The notes: generated by a model from the letters alone, not told the origin. Positions 8,893 to 18,134 are shown, numbered from the stretch's first letter. The stretch is DNA of 38,490 nucleotides from Afipia sp. 64-13 (GCA_001897755.1 MKUJ01000010.1:166943-205432); one strand, 5' to 3'. Translations and numbers: made by a program.

Positions 8893-9423
8893 ATGACCCT
8901 CGCCTCAGCACCCGTCGGCACCGTGATCGGGCCGGACAGTTTCGCCATCCAGCATCTGTTCGCCGCCAAGGCGGCCGAATGGCGCGATGCCGGGCTGAAA
9001 GTCGTCGGTCTGATCGGCGAGGCTCATGCCTTGCCCGACCGCAGTTGCACGGCGGGTATCCTCCGCGACATCGTCACCGCCAAAAGCTTCCTGATGTATC
9101 TGGAGACGCCGCCGGCGCACACCTCCTGCCATCTCGACGGCGAGGGCGTGGAAAGCGCCTGCGCCACGCTGCTGGACCAGATCGCGGACAGCGATCTCGT
9201 GGTGCTGAGCAAGTTCGGCAAGCTGGAAGCCCAGGGCGGCGGCCTTGCCGCGGCGTTTCAGGCAGCCATCGCCGCCGGGGTGCCGGTGCTGACCACGGTA
9301 TCCGAGAAGCATCTCGATGCCTGGTGGCAGTTCGCCCCGGATGCGGTCAAGATGCGGGCGGACACGCAGGCCATCGAGGAATGGTGGCAGGCGGCGCACG
9401 CCGCCGACCGCGTAGCGTCCTGA
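8893..9423 (+). CDS. DUF2478 family protein
   Basis: This 176-residue protein belongs to the family often annotated as molybdenum-linked or THEP1-like nucleotide-binding (DUF2478). Recognisable segments are VGLIGEAHALPDRSCTAGIL, LVVLSKFGKLEAQGGGL and the AGVPVLTTVSEKHLDAW ending, with a Rossmann-like alternation of hydrophobic strands. The function is not established. The start is ATG 8893 because GGAGGA lies 7 nt upstream; an open frame continues 37 codons further but without support. In many genomes the family sits beside molybdate transport genes. Here it stands alone, divergent from rlpA. Confidence 0.85.
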   Translation: MTLASAPVGTVIGPDSFAIQHLFAAKAAEWRDAGLKVVGLIGEAHALPDRSCTAGILRDIVTAKSFLMYLETPPAHTSCHLDGEGVESACATLLDQIADSDLVVLSKFGKLEAQGGGLAAAFQAAIAAGVPVLTTVSEKHLDAWWQFAPDAVKMRADTQAIEEWWQAAHAADRVAS

Positions 9424-9600
9424 CATACGTTCCGGCCTATCCGCTCGGGTCCATCCACCCGGATTTGTCTGCCCGGCACGCACCATTCTGCTTGCGCCGG
9501 TGTTGATGTCGTCCGTTCTAAGCCAGCGGGCATTTGGCCTCCCCGCGTTGACGCTCCCGCGAAGGATTGCAATAACGTGCCGCATCCGCGTCAGCGAACC

Positions 9601-9690
9601 GGATGGGTGGCCGAGTGGTTTAAGGCAGCGGTCTTGAAAACCGCCGTGGGTGCAAGCCCACCGTGAGTTCGAATCTCACCCCATCCGCCA
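9601..9690 (+). tRNA. tRNA-Ser (anticodon UGA)
   Basis: The acceptor stem GGATGGG (9601-9607) pairs with CCCATCC (9680-9686), then discriminator G and an encoded CCA (9688-9690). The anticodon arm is GCGGT-CTTGAAA-ACCGC, giving anticodon TGA, which reads UCA. A long variable arm (CCGTGGGTGCAAGCCCACCG region) and the T arm GAGTTCGAATCTC confirm a class II serine tRNA. It reads alone on the plus strand. Confidence 0.97.
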
Positions 9691-9753
9691 AACGCCGGAA
9701 ATATCTTCGCCATGCAGCCAAACTTGGGCCGACATGTTGACGAACGGCTTTCG

Positions 9754-10296
9754 TTAGGCGCCGTTGACCTTCGGCATCCATTCCCGGCGCAAAATAGCAT
9801 ATTGCATGGTATTTTCATAAATCGGATCGCCGGCATCGTCGTCGGTGAACGAAACGAATTCCACGAACAACCCTTCATTGCGCATTCCCAGCTTTTCGCA
9901 GAGCCGTCGCGATGATGTGTTGTGATCTTCGACATAAGCGTAGAGACGGCGCGCTCCCTTGTCTTCGAAAAGGTGGCTGAACAGCGCTCTGGCAGCCTCG
10001 AGCGCATACCCGTGTCCTCCGAACTCCGGATTGAAATTCCAGCCGACAGAGAAGGTGTCGGTTTCGGGTACGGCGAATACATCACCGATAAGCTGGTCAG
10101 TACCTTTCAGGCAGACGGCAATATGCTCATCGTCAGCGCTTCTCTTCTCAGCCTCGGCCTCGGCATCTTCCGTATCTGCAAGCTTGAGCGACAGAAAGCA
10201 GTTGGCTTTTGGTTCACGCAGATATGCCAAAAGACCGGCAGCGTCGTTCCTGCGAAAATTTCTTAGAACGAGTCGATCTGTTTTAATGATTTCCAC
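9754..10296 (-). CDS. GNAT-family N-acetyltransferase (RimJ/RimL-like)
   Basis: This 180-residue acetyltransferase opens with EIIKTDRLVLRNFRRND, the usual first strand and helix of the RimJ/RimL type (Acetyltransf_3). It contains the acetyl-CoA binding motif A region in GWNFNPEFGGHGYALEAARAL, then YAYVEDHNTSSRRLCEKLGM, the characteristic motif B. The group acetylates protein N-termini, antibiotics or small amines; the substrate here is unknown. GTG 10296 is preferred, since GAGG lies 8 nt upstream and the protein then starts just before the first strand. ATG 10407 would add 37 residues without homology. It is convergent with the tRNA. Confidence 0.88.
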   Translation of the reverse strand: MEIIKTDRLVLRNFRRNDAAGLLAYLREPKANCFLSLKLADTEDAEAEAEKRSADDEHIAVCLKGTDQLIGDVFAVPETDTFSVGWNFNPEFGGHGYALEAARALFSHLFEDKGARRLYAYVEDHNTSSRRLCEKLGMRNEGLFVEFVSFTDDDAGDPIYENTMQYAILRREWMPKVNGA

Positions 10297-10591
10297 TTTC
10301 AGGACCTCGCGAGACAAGGCTCTTCGATCATCTGGTATCGTCGCGATATTGCACCGCCACTGCTGGCACCAACATTTACCGCCAGTATTTGCAGCGTCGG
10401 AGTTCAAGATATCAAGCAGGAAGCGATCTCAGACATCGCTGCCACCAAGCGAGAAGTCTTATAAGGCGCAATTCTTCTCCGTCAGTTCAACTCCAGATTC
10501 AACCGATGGTCCTCAGATGAAAAGTTCGGGGTTTATCGGCGGAACCTCGCGCCGCCGAGCCCGTTAAACCCATTCACAGCAACGGTGCGCG

Positions 10592-11041
10592 ATGAAGAGC
10601 AAGCTCATCCATGAATCGGACGGTCAGCGCACTTATGCGATCGTGCTGGCGAGCGGCGACGAAGCCGTATCCAGCTTGAAACGGTTCGCCGCGGATGCCG
10701 GCCTCTCCGCCGCAAGCATCACGGCCATCGGCGCATTTCGGCGCGCCGAGCTCGGCTATTTCGACTGGGACGCGAAAGACTATCGTCCGATCCCGGTCGA
10801 TGAGCAGGTGGAGGTCGCTTCCCTGATCGGCGATATCGCCATCGGACCGGACGGCAAGTCGGCGCTTCATGTTCATGTCGTGCTCGGCAAGCGGGACGGC
10901 AGCGCAGTTGCCGGCCATCTGATCAAGGCCGAGGTGCGCCCGACCCTCGAAATCATCCTGACCGAGTCGCCGCAGCATCTTCGCAAGCGCCACGATCCGG
11001 AGAGCGGTCTTGCCTTGATCGCGCTGGATTCTACCAAGTGA
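10592..11041 (+). CDS. PPC domain (DUF296) DNA-binding-like protein
   Basis: This 149-residue protein consists of a single PPC/DUF296 domain. It shows an alternating fold with SAASITAIGAFRRAELGYFDW, the LHVHVVLGKRDGSAVAGHL segment holding the conserved histidines and Gly-rich turn, and the LEIILTE strand. In plants the domain accompanies AT-hook DNA-binding proteins. In bacteria it forms stand-alone trimers of unknown role, perhaps binding metal through the His cluster. ATG 10592 is the first plausible start, although its ribosome site is weak. It has no operon partner. Confidence 0.88.
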   Translation: MKSKLIHESDGQRTYAIVLASGDEAVSSLKRFAADAGLSAASITAIGAFRRAELGYFDWDAKDYRPIPVDEQVEVASLIGDIAIGPDGKSALHVHVVLGKRDGSAVAGHLIKAEVRPTLEIILTESPQHLRKRHDPESGLALIALDSTK

Positions 11042-11093
11042 CGCACGCCACGATTCGCGTGCCGCATTCTCGCCACACGAAACATCTCTGGTG

Positions 11094-11116
11094 GATCGTG
11101 TTAAATTTGAACGATC
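11094..11116. promoter_or_regulatory. Inverted repeat upstream of the secreted protein gene
   Basis: GATCGT (11094-11099) and ACGATC (11111-11116) form a perfect 6-bp dyad with an AT-rich 11-nt centre. It lies 22 nt before the start codon. It could be an operator or a leader hairpin; nothing in the window identifies a binder. Confidence 0.3.
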
Positions 11117-11137
11117 GCAGCAACAGAAAGGATCGGT

Positions 11138-11422
11138 ATGAACTTCACCAAATTGGCACTGGCCGCAGCGGCTTCGCTTTTCGTCATCAGTTCCGCCTCG
11201 GCAGCTCCTCTTGTGACGTCACAACCGACTGTCGACAACCCGTTGATCCAGGTCCAGCACCGGCGGCATGCGGCTCCGCCGCACCGTCATCATGGACACC
11301 GGTATGTCCCGGGCCGCCGCTATTCGACGGCTCCGCGTGGCTGGCGCCGATATGGCGCGCGTCCCGGTGATTGGCGTACGCGCGGCTGCGTGATGGCCGG
11401 TCCGGTCTGGTTCTGCCCATAA
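11138..11422 (+). CDS. Small secreted His/Arg-rich protein
   Basis: This 94-residue protein has a clear Sec signal peptide (NFTKLALAAAASLFVISSASA, cleavage likely after ASA). The mature part is rich in His, Arg and Pro (QHRRHAAPPHRHHGHRY) and ends in a conserved-looking RTRGCVMAGPVWFCP with two Cys that may pair. AAGGA lies 5 nt before the ATG. Proteins of this type, with a basic His-rich stretch and a terminal GWRRYG...WFCP, recur in Bradyrhizobium-type genomes and have no known role. Metal binding is possible from the His content. An intrinsic terminator follows 26 nt after the stop. Confidence 0.85.
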   Translation: MNFTKLALAAAASLFVISSASAAPLVTSQPTVDNPLIQVQHRRHAAPPHRHHGHRYVPGRRYSTAPRGWRRYGARPGDWRTRGCVMAGPVWFCP

Positions 11423-11448
11423 CCAAATCGATAAATTGAAGAGAATGG

Positions 11449-11476
11449 AAAACCCGGCAGCGATGCCGGGTTTTTT
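11449..11476 (+). terminator. Intrinsic terminator, probably bidirectional
   Basis: A 10-bp stem AAAACCCGGC/GCCGGGTTTT (11449-11458 and 11465-11474) with a 6-nt loop is followed by a T run to 11476. In reverse the same hairpin is followed by four T, so it may also stop the minus-strand operon ending at 11528. Confidence 0.9.
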
Positions 11477-11527
11477 ATTATTGCCCTGTCACCGCACTTG
11501 CCGGGCGCATCATGTCTCGGCTGATCG

Positions 11528-13627
11528 CTACGTGGATTTGCCTGCCCGACCGGGAGAATTGCGATCCGGCGACAGCAATTCCAAATCTCCGCGCCTGAAT
11601 TCGGAACCGCCGGCCGCCGCAATCTCTGCCTGGCCGCGCGCGATCTCGTCGGCCGGCTGGCCGCTCATCCAGAACACCGGGCCGCCTTCGTGTTTCGGAA
11701 AACCGTAGCCGTTGACCAGAACGAGATCGATGTCCGAAGCGCGCTGGCACACACCCTCCGCGATGATCAGCGCGGCCTCGTTCAGGATCGCCGCCAGACA
11801 GCGGCACACGATGTCGCTCGCCTCGATCTGTCTGCGGATGCGGCCGGTCTTCGCCACCTCCTCGTCGATGATCGTGCGGACAAGCAGGTCCGGCGCTCTC
11901 TTGCCGTCTTCACGATAGACGTACCAGCCCGCCCCCGACTTTCTGCCCAAGCGTCCGAGTTCGACAAGCCGGTCGGCGATGGTCACGTAGCGCTCCGTCG
12001 CAGGGCGCGTCGCATCCTGACTGCGCCGCATGCGCCAGGCGATATCCAGACCCGACAGATCGGTGACGGCGAAAGGCCCCATGGCGAAACCGAACTCTTC
12101 CAGCGCCGCATCGACTTCCTCGGGTGCAGCGCCCTCCTCGACCAGAAATTCGGCCTGGCGGCGATAGGCCGCGTAAATCCGGTTGCCGATAAAGCCGAAT
12201 GAATCGCTGGCCTGGATCGGAAGCTTGCCGAGCCTGCGCGCGAATGCGGTGACGGCGGCAAGATCGGCATGATCCGCTTTATCGTAACGCACGACTTCGA
12301 CAAGCTTCATGATTTCAGCCGGACTGAAGAAATGCAGTCCCAGCACATGCTCGGGATGAGACGAGGCTTCGGCGATCGCGGCAATCGATAGATAGGATGT
12401 ATTGGTCGCGATAATCGTCTGAGGGCGCACGCTCGCCGCAAGCTTGCGTACCAGATCTCGTTTGACCTCGAGATCCTCGAACACCGCCTCGATCACGATG
12501 TCGCAATCCTCAAGCCCCTCCAAAGAGTCCGACACCGTCAGCGCGCCACGGCGCGCCGCTGCGGTGTCAGCCGAGACGCGGCTGCTGGCGACGTTTTTCT
12601 CGTAATAAGCGGCAACGCGCTTGCCGGCACGCTCGATCGCCGCCGCATCCGGATCGACAAGCCTGACCGGCAGGCCCGCCTCCAGCATGGCAATCGCGAT
12701 TCCGATCCCCATGGTGCCGGCCCCGATCACCGCAGGACGATCGAGTCGACGCGGTTTCCCTTCAACCGCAAAAGCAGGCTGCTGCGCGGCCCGTTCCGCA
12801 AAGAACAGATGGCGTAAGGCAAACGCCTCGCGGCCGACACGAAGACGCTGGAACGTCGCGCGCTCCTGCGCGAGCGCATCCGCAGGCGGCAGATGGGCCG
12901 AGGCCTTGATCGCCGCGATGGCTTCCAGCACATGCGGCCGGTGTTTGCCGGCTTTGAGCGCCGTCTTCGCCGCCGCCTCAACCGCAGCGGGATCGGCCGC
13001 GGGCGGCATTGTATCCATGATCCGGCGTCGCCCTTGTCCGGCCTGCGCGCGTACCGCCGCCACGGCCGTTTCAAGAAGGTCGTTCTCGGCGACCCTATCG
13101 ATCATGCCGAGCGCGAGCGCCTCGCGCGCCTCGACCCGCCGTCCGCTGCAGATCAGCGCAATCGCCTGCGGCACTCCGGTCAGACGCGGCAGACGCTGCG
13201 TGCCGCCCGCGCCGGGAATGAGGCCGAGCGTGGCTTCGGGCAGACCCACGATCGTGCCGGGCGCCGCGATGCGCTGGTCGCAGCCGAGTGCCAGCTCATA
13301 GCCGCCGCCAAGCGCGGCGCCGTGAAGCGCCGCGACGACAGGCTTGGCACCCTGCTCGATGGCGGAGATCACGGTGGGAAGCTGCGGCTCCTCGATCGGC
13401 TTGTCGAATTCCCGTAAGTCCGAGCCGGTGATGAATGTCTTTCCGGCGCCGATCAGCACCGCGCCGATCAACGCGGCATCGGCCTCGACCTCGGCCAGAC
13501 ATGCGAGCAGACCGTAACGCACCGCATGCGAGCCTGCATTGATCGGCGGATTGTCGATGGTGATGACGGCGACGTCACCCTGCCGGGAGAACCGCACCTG
13601 CGTGTTCGCAACATCCTGCCCTGTCAT
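11528..13627 (-). CDS. fadJ: Bifunctional enoyl-CoA hydratase / 3-hydroxyacyl-CoA dehydrogenase
   Basis: This 699-residue fusion performs the hydration and NAD-dependent oxidation steps of beta-oxidation. Residues 1 to about 190 are a crotonase domain with both catalytic Glu in place (E111 in GGGYELALG, E131 in LPEATLGLIPGAGG). From about 298 a Rossmann domain starts with IGAGTMGIGIA, followed by the LGLHFFSPAEIMKLVEV catalytic His segment. Two C-terminal HAD domains end in YGFPKHEGGPVFWMSG. The ATG shares one base with the thiolase stop (TGATG at 13629-13625), so the two are coupled; a longer frame to 13675 is discarded. It is the last gene of the six-gene minus-strand operon. Confidence 0.95.
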   Translation of the reverse strand: MTGQDVANTQVRFSRQGDVAVITIDNPPINAGSHAVRYGLLACLAEVEADAALIGAVLIGAGKTFITGSDLREFDKPIEEPQLPTVISAIEQGAKPVVAALHGAALGGGYELALGCDQRIAAPGTIVGLPEATLGLIPGAGGTQRLPRLTGVPQAIALICSGRRVEAREALALGMIDRVAENDLLETAVAAVRAQAGQGRRRIMDTMPPAADPAAVEAAAKTALKAGKHRPHVLEAIAAIKASAHLPPADALAQERATFQRLRVGREAFALRHLFFAERAAQQPAFAVEGKPRRLDRPAVIGAGTMGIGIAIAMLEAGLPVRLVDPDAAAIERAGKRVAAYYEKNVASSRVSADTAAARRGALTVSDSLEGLEDCDIVIEAVFEDLEVKRDLVRKLAASVRPQTIIATNTSYLSIAAIAEASSHPEHVLGLHFFSPAEIMKLVEVVRYDKADHADLAAVTAFARRLGKLPIQASDSFGFIGNRIYAAYRRQAEFLVEEGAAPEEVDAALEEFGFAMGPFAVTDLSGLDIAWRMRRSQDATRPATERYVTIADRLVELGRLGRKSGAGWYVYREDGKRAPDLLVRTIIDEEVAKTGRIRRQIEASDIVCRCLAAILNEAALIIAEGVCQRASDIDLVLVNGYGFPKHEGGPVFWMSGQPADEIARGQAEIAAAGGSEFRRGDLELLSPDRNSPGRAGKST

Positions 13628-14829
13628 CAGACGCGCTCGACCAGAACAGCGATGCCCTGCCCAACACCGATGCACATCGTGGCAATGGCGCGCCTACCGC
13701 CCAAGGTCTCCAGCGCACGCATGGCGGTGCCCGCAATCCGTGCCCCGGACATGCCGAGCGGATGTCCAAGAGCGATGGCCCCGCCGTGCGGATTCACCTG
13801 CGCGGCATCATCCGGCAGACCGAGATCGCGCATCACCGCAAGGCTCTGGCTTGCGAACGCTTCATTGAGTTCGATCACGTCGATATCCCGGATTGCGAGG
13901 CCGGTGCGCTCCAGCAGGCGTTTGACCGCGGGAGCCGGACCCATTCCCATGATGCGCGGCGGCACGCCCGCCGTCGCCATCGCGACAACGCGCGCGCGCG
14001 GGGTCAGACCGTGGCGGCGCGCGCCGTCCTCCGAGCACAGCAGCAGGGCCGCCGCGCCATCGTTGACGCCGGAGGCGTTGCCCGCGGTCACGGTGCCATT
14101 GGCGCGAAACGGCGCCTTCAAGGACGCAAGCCCTTCCAGTGTCGTCTCGGGACGCGGATGCTCGTCGGCCGACACGACGACATCGCTCTTGCGCCCCTTG
14201 ATGGTGACCGGGGTGATCTCCGGCGCAAAATAGCCGGCCTCGATCGCCGCCCTGGTCTTCTGCTGGCTGCGCCAGGCGAACAGATCCTGGTCGGCGCGGG
14301 AAATTGCGAAATCCTCGGCGACGTTCTCGGCGGTGTCCGGCATCGAGTCGACGCCATAGGCGGCAGCCATCGCCGGATTGACGAAGCGCCAGCCGATGGT
14401 GGTGTCCTCGAGTTTCGCGCTGCGCGACCACGGCGCCTCCGCCTTGCCCATCACGAAAGGCGCCCGCGTCATGCTTTCGACGCCGCCGGCCAGCATCAGA
14501 TCGGCGTCGCCTGCGCGGATCGCGCGCGCCGCCGTGCCGACGGCATCGAGACCCGACCCGCACAGACGATTGATGGTGCTGCCTCCGACGCCGACCGGAA
14601 GGCCCGCCAGCAGCGCCGCCATCCGTCCGACATTGCGGTTGTCCTCGCCGGCCTGATTGGCGCAACCGAGATAAACGTCATCGAGCGCCTGCCAGTCCAC
14701 ATCGGCATGGCGCTCCTTCAGCACCCGCAGCGGGATTGTTGCAAGATCGTCCGGGCGGATATCCTTCAACGCGCCGGCGTAGCGCCCGATCGGCGTGCGC
14801 ACATAATCGCAGATATAGGCCTGTGTCAT
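13627..14829 (-). CDS. Acetyl-CoA acyltransferase (thiolase, 3-oxoadipyl-CoA thiolase-like)
   Basis: This 400-residue thiolase II-fold enzyme has all catalytic residues: nucleophile C90 in NRLCGSGLDAVG, H356 in GHPLGMSGAR and C386 in CIGVGQG, with NEAFA between. It cleaves a 3-oxoacyl-CoA with CoA to acetyl-CoA and a shortened acyl-CoA. The NRLCGSGLDAVGTAARAI stretch and overall length resemble the PcaF/PaaJ branch, which acts on 3-oxoadipyl-CoA. If that holds, the operon would deal with a dicarboxylate; this is suggestive only. One base separates its start from the stop of the acyl-CoA synthetase gene upstream. Confidence 0.95.
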   Translation of the reverse strand: MTQAYICDYVRTPIGRYAGALKDIRPDDLATIPLRVLKERHADVDWQALDDVYLGCANQAGEDNRNVGRMAALLAGLPVGVGGSTINRLCGSGLDAVGTAARAIRAGDADLMLAGGVESMTRAPFVMGKAEAPWSRSAKLEDTTIGWRFVNPAMAAAYGVDSMPDTAENVAEDFAISRADQDLFAWRSQQKTRAAIEAGYFAPEITPVTIKGRKSDVVVSADEHPRPETTLEGLASLKAPFRANGTVTAGNASGVNDGAAALLLCSEDGARRHGLTPRARVVAMATAGVPPRIMGMGPAPAVKRLLERTGLAIRDIDVIELNEAFASQSLAVMRDLGLPDDAAQVNPHGGAIALGHPLGMSGARIAGTAMRALETLGGRRAIATMCIGVGQGIAVLVERV

Positions 14830-14830
14830 G

Positions 14831-16927
14831 CTATGGCCGCTCCTGTTCCGCGCCCGGCGCCAGACGGACCAGCACGTCGACGGCGCGCACGCCCTGACCC
14901 GTGGGCAGAACGAGCAGAGGATTGATTTCGAACTCGACGACCGGCATGCCGCTCGATGCCATCCGTGACACCGCGACCAGCGTGTCGGCCAAAGCTTCTA
15001 GATCGCCGGCCGGACGTCCGCGAAATCCCCTGAAAGCCTCGATGATCTTCACCTCGTCGAGCATCTCGTAGGCGGCCGCGCGATCGATCGGCGCAACGCG
15101 AAGCGAGCGGTCGCGATAGATCTCGGTCATCACCCCGCCCGCCGCCAGCAGCACCATGCCGCCGGCCTGCGGATCGACGCGATATCCGACCAGCATCTCT
15201 CCCAGCGCTCCGGCCGTCATTTCCTGAACCAGCAGCCGCTCGACACTCAGATCCGGCTTCTTCTCGCCGACGGAACGGACGATCCGGCGCGCGGCGCCGG
15301 CGAATTCCTGATCCGACCGGATGTCGAGCACGACACCGCCGACATCGGATTTGTGGGGGATGTGCGCATGAAGAACCTTGACCGCGACCGGCCAGCTCAA
15401 GCCCTTGTCGGAGACGACTTGCGTCCCGCACCCCACGGTGATGGCGCGGGCATGGGACACACCGAGCAGATCGAGAAGACCGTAGCCTTCCATCTCATCG
15501 AGCACCGGACCGCCCGGCCGGTTGGCGGGCGTGGCCGGCACCTCACCACGCGCCGGCCGCCGCCTGAAGGCCGAGGCGACCACATCGCCAAGCGCCTCCG
15601 GCGAGCGGAATGCGGGAATTCCCGCTTCGCCAAGCATCTTCAGCGCTTGCGGTGCGTCCGGCACCATGAAGGCCGCGAGCGGCGTATTCTTGTTTGCCAC
15701 GTCGATAATCGGGCGAACCGCAAGCTCGGGCTGAAACCGCGACGACGAGCCGACAACCGCGATGACCAGATCGTATTTCGACGACGCCAGCAGGGCTTCC
15801 AGCGCCCCTTTCATAATTTCGTACCGCACGCCGGCAAGCGTGAGATCGACGATGCGCGCTGCGGCCACATCGATGCCGGTGGCCCGGATCGCCGCAAGCG
15901 TCGGATTATCGGGCGGCTCGACGGCAATGCCGCGAATGCCGAGCTGATCCACCACCATCGCCGCACCGCCGCCGGTCGTGGTGACGACGGCGACGCGCGG
16001 CCTGGCGGCGCCCGCGCTCCGAATTGGAAGGCGCGACAGCAGAGGCGCGGCCTCGATCAGACCATCGAGCGTTTCGACCCGGGCAATTCCGCAATCGGCA
16101 AGGAAGGCGTCCGCGACATCGTCCTCGCCGGACAGAGCGCCGGTATGCGAGACGGCCAGTTCGGCCGCCGCCGCCGAACGGCCGAGCTTCAACGCCGTCA
16201 CCGGCTTGCCGGCCGCCGCGGCCTTGGCCGCGAAACGACGCAGCGCCGGAGCGTTCCGCAAATTCTCCAGAAACAGCATGAAGCTGGTGACATGGGGATC
16301 TTCAAGCCCGGCCTCGCACAGGTCGCCGATGCCGAGATCGAGCTCGCCGCCGACCGACACCAGCGAGGCAAACCCGATGCCACGTTCCTTGCCGCGCGAG
16401 AGCAGCGCGCCGATCATGCTGCCGGACTGCGAGGCGCAGAATATGCCACCACGCATCAGACCCGATTCGGCAAAGGCGGCGTTGGCCGTAAGCACCATGG
16501 AATGATGCAGATTGACGATGCCGAGGCTGGACGGCCCGATCAGACGGACCCCGTGCGCGCGCGCCGCTTCCCTCAGGCGCGCTTCGCGGTCCTGCCCTTC
16601 CCGTCCGAATTCCGAAAATCCCGAGGCCAGAATTGTCGCCACTTTGACGCCGCGACGTCCGCATTGAATGACGGCATCGATCGCCGCCTCCGCCGGCAGC
16701 AGGATGAAGGCATGGTCCGGAATCTCCGGAACGTCCTCGACCGAGGCGAAGGCGCGCTCGCCGAGCACGGTCCGCGATCTCGGATTGACCGGGTAGATCG
16801 TGCCGGAAAATCCGTTGTTGCGCAGATATTGCAGCGGCCGGGAGGTCGTCTTGGATGGATCGTCCGACGCGCCGATGATCGCGACACTGCGCGGCGCAAA
16901 CAACATCCTCGCAAGGCTGGCGTCCAT
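14831..16927 (-). CDS. NDP-forming acyl-CoA synthetase (ADP-forming, single-chain)
   Basis: The 698-residue protein joins a CoA-binding Rossmann domain (SVAIIGASDDPSKTTSRP near residue 14), a succinyl-CoA-ligase-like flavodoxin domain with the phospho-histidine loop VSHTGALSGED (H261), and a C-terminal ATP-grasp domain (AVKVLHAHIPHKSDVGGV onward). This class activates an acid to acyl-CoA with ATP giving ADP and phosphate, reversibly. It differs from the AMP-forming ligase at the start of the window. In this operon it would activate the acid made by the aldehyde dehydrogenase. The gene starts 4 nt after the stop of the acyl-CoA dehydrogenase and ends 1 nt before the thiolase. Confidence 0.93.
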   Translation of the reverse strand: MDASLARMLFAPRSVAIIGASDDPSKTTSRPLQYLRNNGFSGTIYPVNPRSRTVLGERAFASVEDVPEIPDHAFILLPAEAAIDAVIQCGRRGVKVATILASGFSEFGREGQDREARLREAARAHGVRLIGPSSLGIVNLHHSMVLTANAAFAESGLMRGGIFCASQSGSMIGALLSRGKERGIGFASLVSVGGELDLGIGDLCEAGLEDPHVTSFMLFLENLRNAPALRRFAAKAAAAGKPVTALKLGRSAAAAELAVSHTGALSGEDDVADAFLADCGIARVETLDGLIEAAPLLSRLPIRSAGAARPRVAVVTTTGGGAAMVVDQLGIRGIAVEPPDNPTLAAIRATGIDVAAARIVDLTLAGVRYEIMKGALEALLASSKYDLVIAVVGSSSRFQPELAVRPIIDVANKNTPLAAFMVPDAPQALKMLGEAGIPAFRSPEALGDVVASAFRRRPARGEVPATPANRPGGPVLDEMEGYGLLDLLGVSHARAITVGCGTQVVSDKGLSWPVAVKVLHAHIPHKSDVGGVVLDIRSDQEFAGAARRIVRSVGEKKPDLSVERLLVQEMTAGALGEMLVGYRVDPQAGGMVLLAAGGVMTEIYRDRSLRVAPIDRAAAYEMLDEVKIIEAFRGFRGRPAGDLEALADTLVAVSRMASSGMPVVEFEINPLLVLPTGQGVRAVDVLVRLAPGAEQERP

Positions 16928-16931
16928 CGAT

Positions 16932-18101
16932 CTATTCCATCGGGCCGGCGCTTTGCGCGGGTCGTTGATCGAACCGGCGCTCGAACACGTGTTCGGCGAT
17001 CCGGTTCTTCAAGATCTCGATCGAACCGCCCGCGATCATCCAGCCGCGCGTGCGCCGCATGCAATATTCGGCGAGGCTTTCCTGACTGTAGCCCATTCCT
17101 CCCATGATCTGCACCGCTTCGTTGGCCACCTCGAAGCCCGCCAGATTGCAGACCATCTTGGCGATCGCGGAATCATAGGCGGACGGCACCCCGTTGTCCG
17201 CGTTCACGGCGGCGCGATAAAGCAGCAACTGGGCGCTCTCGAGCTGGGCCGACATGTCCGCGAACTTCCATTGCAGTCCCTGGAATTCGCAAAGCGGGCG
17301 GCCGAACTGGCGCCGCTCGGTGGCGTAGGCCTTGGCAAGGTTGAAGGCATGACGGCCGATCGCGATCGAGCGCGCGGCATTGCCGATCCGTTCCACATTG
17401 AAAGTGGCGATCTGCTTCTTGAAGCCGCCGGGCCCGAGCAGCAGATTTTCCGCTGGCACCCGCGCGTCCTCGAAATAAAGCTGGCACCACTCCTCCCCGC
17501 TCATGAACGGCGAAGGCTGGCCGATACGGAATCCCGGCGTGTCGCGTTCGATGATCAGGGACCCGATGCCGTCGAGGCCCGGACCGAATCGGACATAGAC
17601 GAGATAGATGCCCGCCTCCGGACTATGGGTGCCGAACACCTTGGACCCGTTGACGATGTAATGGCCGTCTTCAAGCCGCGCGCTGGTGCGCAATTCCGTC
17701 GTCGCCGAGCCTGCATCGGGCTCCGTCATGCCGAGGCTGATCAGCATCTCGCCGCGGAGCAGATTCGGCAGCCATTTCGCCTTCTGGGCAGAGGTCGCAT
17801 ATTCCGCGAAGGTGCGGATCGGCCCGAAATTGCCGGCCTGAACGATGTCCGCGCTCTTCGGACAGACCAGAGCCGTCTCCTGGATCGCGATCACCGCATC
17901 CATCAATGAGCCGCCGAGACCACCGTCCTCCGACTTCAACGTGATGCCGAGCAGTCCGGCCTGCGCAATCTTCCTGGCCACATCCCATGAATTGCCGGCG
18001 ATATGCGCACGCTCCAGCGCCCCGTCCGCCAGCTCCGCGCGCGCGAAGCGGCGAACGGAGTCGGCGAACATCTGCTGTTCTTCGGTGAAATCGAAATTCA
18101 T
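16932..18101 (-). CDS. Acyl-CoA dehydrogenase (operon copy)
   Basis: This 389-residue flavoprotein would oxidise an acyl-CoA to the 2-enoyl-CoA and pass electrons to ETF. It has the N-terminal helical domain, the MTEPDAGSATTELR flavin-binding segment, and ERRQFGRPLCEFQGLQWK in the C-terminal domain. The usual catalytic Glu of the YEGT loop is absent: the loop reads IAGGS with G358 in that place. A Glu at 237 (FNVERIGN) sits on helix G, where isovaleryl- and long-chain acyl-CoA dehydrogenases keep their base, so activity is expected. AAGGA precedes the ATG by 7 nt. A paralogue of about 60% identity lies at 26271-27437. Confidence 0.94.
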   Translation of the reverse strand: MNFDFTEEQQMFADSVRRFARAELADGALERAHIAGNSWDVARKIAQAGLLGITLKSEDGGLGGSLMDAVIAIQETALVCPKSADIVQAGNFGPIRTFAEYATSAQKAKWLPNLLRGEMLISLGMTEPDAGSATTELRTSARLEDGHYIVNGSKVFGTHSPEAGIYLVYVRFGPGLDGIGSLIIERDTPGFRIGQPSPFMSGEEWCQLYFEDARVPAENLLLGPGGFKKQIATFNVERIGNAARSIAIGRHAFNLAKAYATERRQFGRPLCEFQGLQWKFADMSAQLESAQLLLYRAAVNADNGVPSAYDSAIAKMVCNLAGFEVANEAVQIMGGMGYSQESLAEYCMRRTRGWMIAGGSIEILKNRIAEHVFERRFDQRPAQSAGPME

Positions 18102-18134
18102 ACCGTCGTCCTTGTCATCAATTCCGGCATCCGT

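Noticed and set aside
9601-9690. tRNA-Ser as attachment site of an integrated island
   Set aside because: No integrase, no direct repeat of the tRNA 3' end and no composition change were seen; kept only as a weak hint in the findings.
15353-17107. 584-codon open frame on the plus strand opposite the acyl-CoA synthetase and dehydrogenase genes
   Set aside because: The product is Arg/His/Asp-rich without domain character. It is an antisense shadow caused by GC-rich codon bias.
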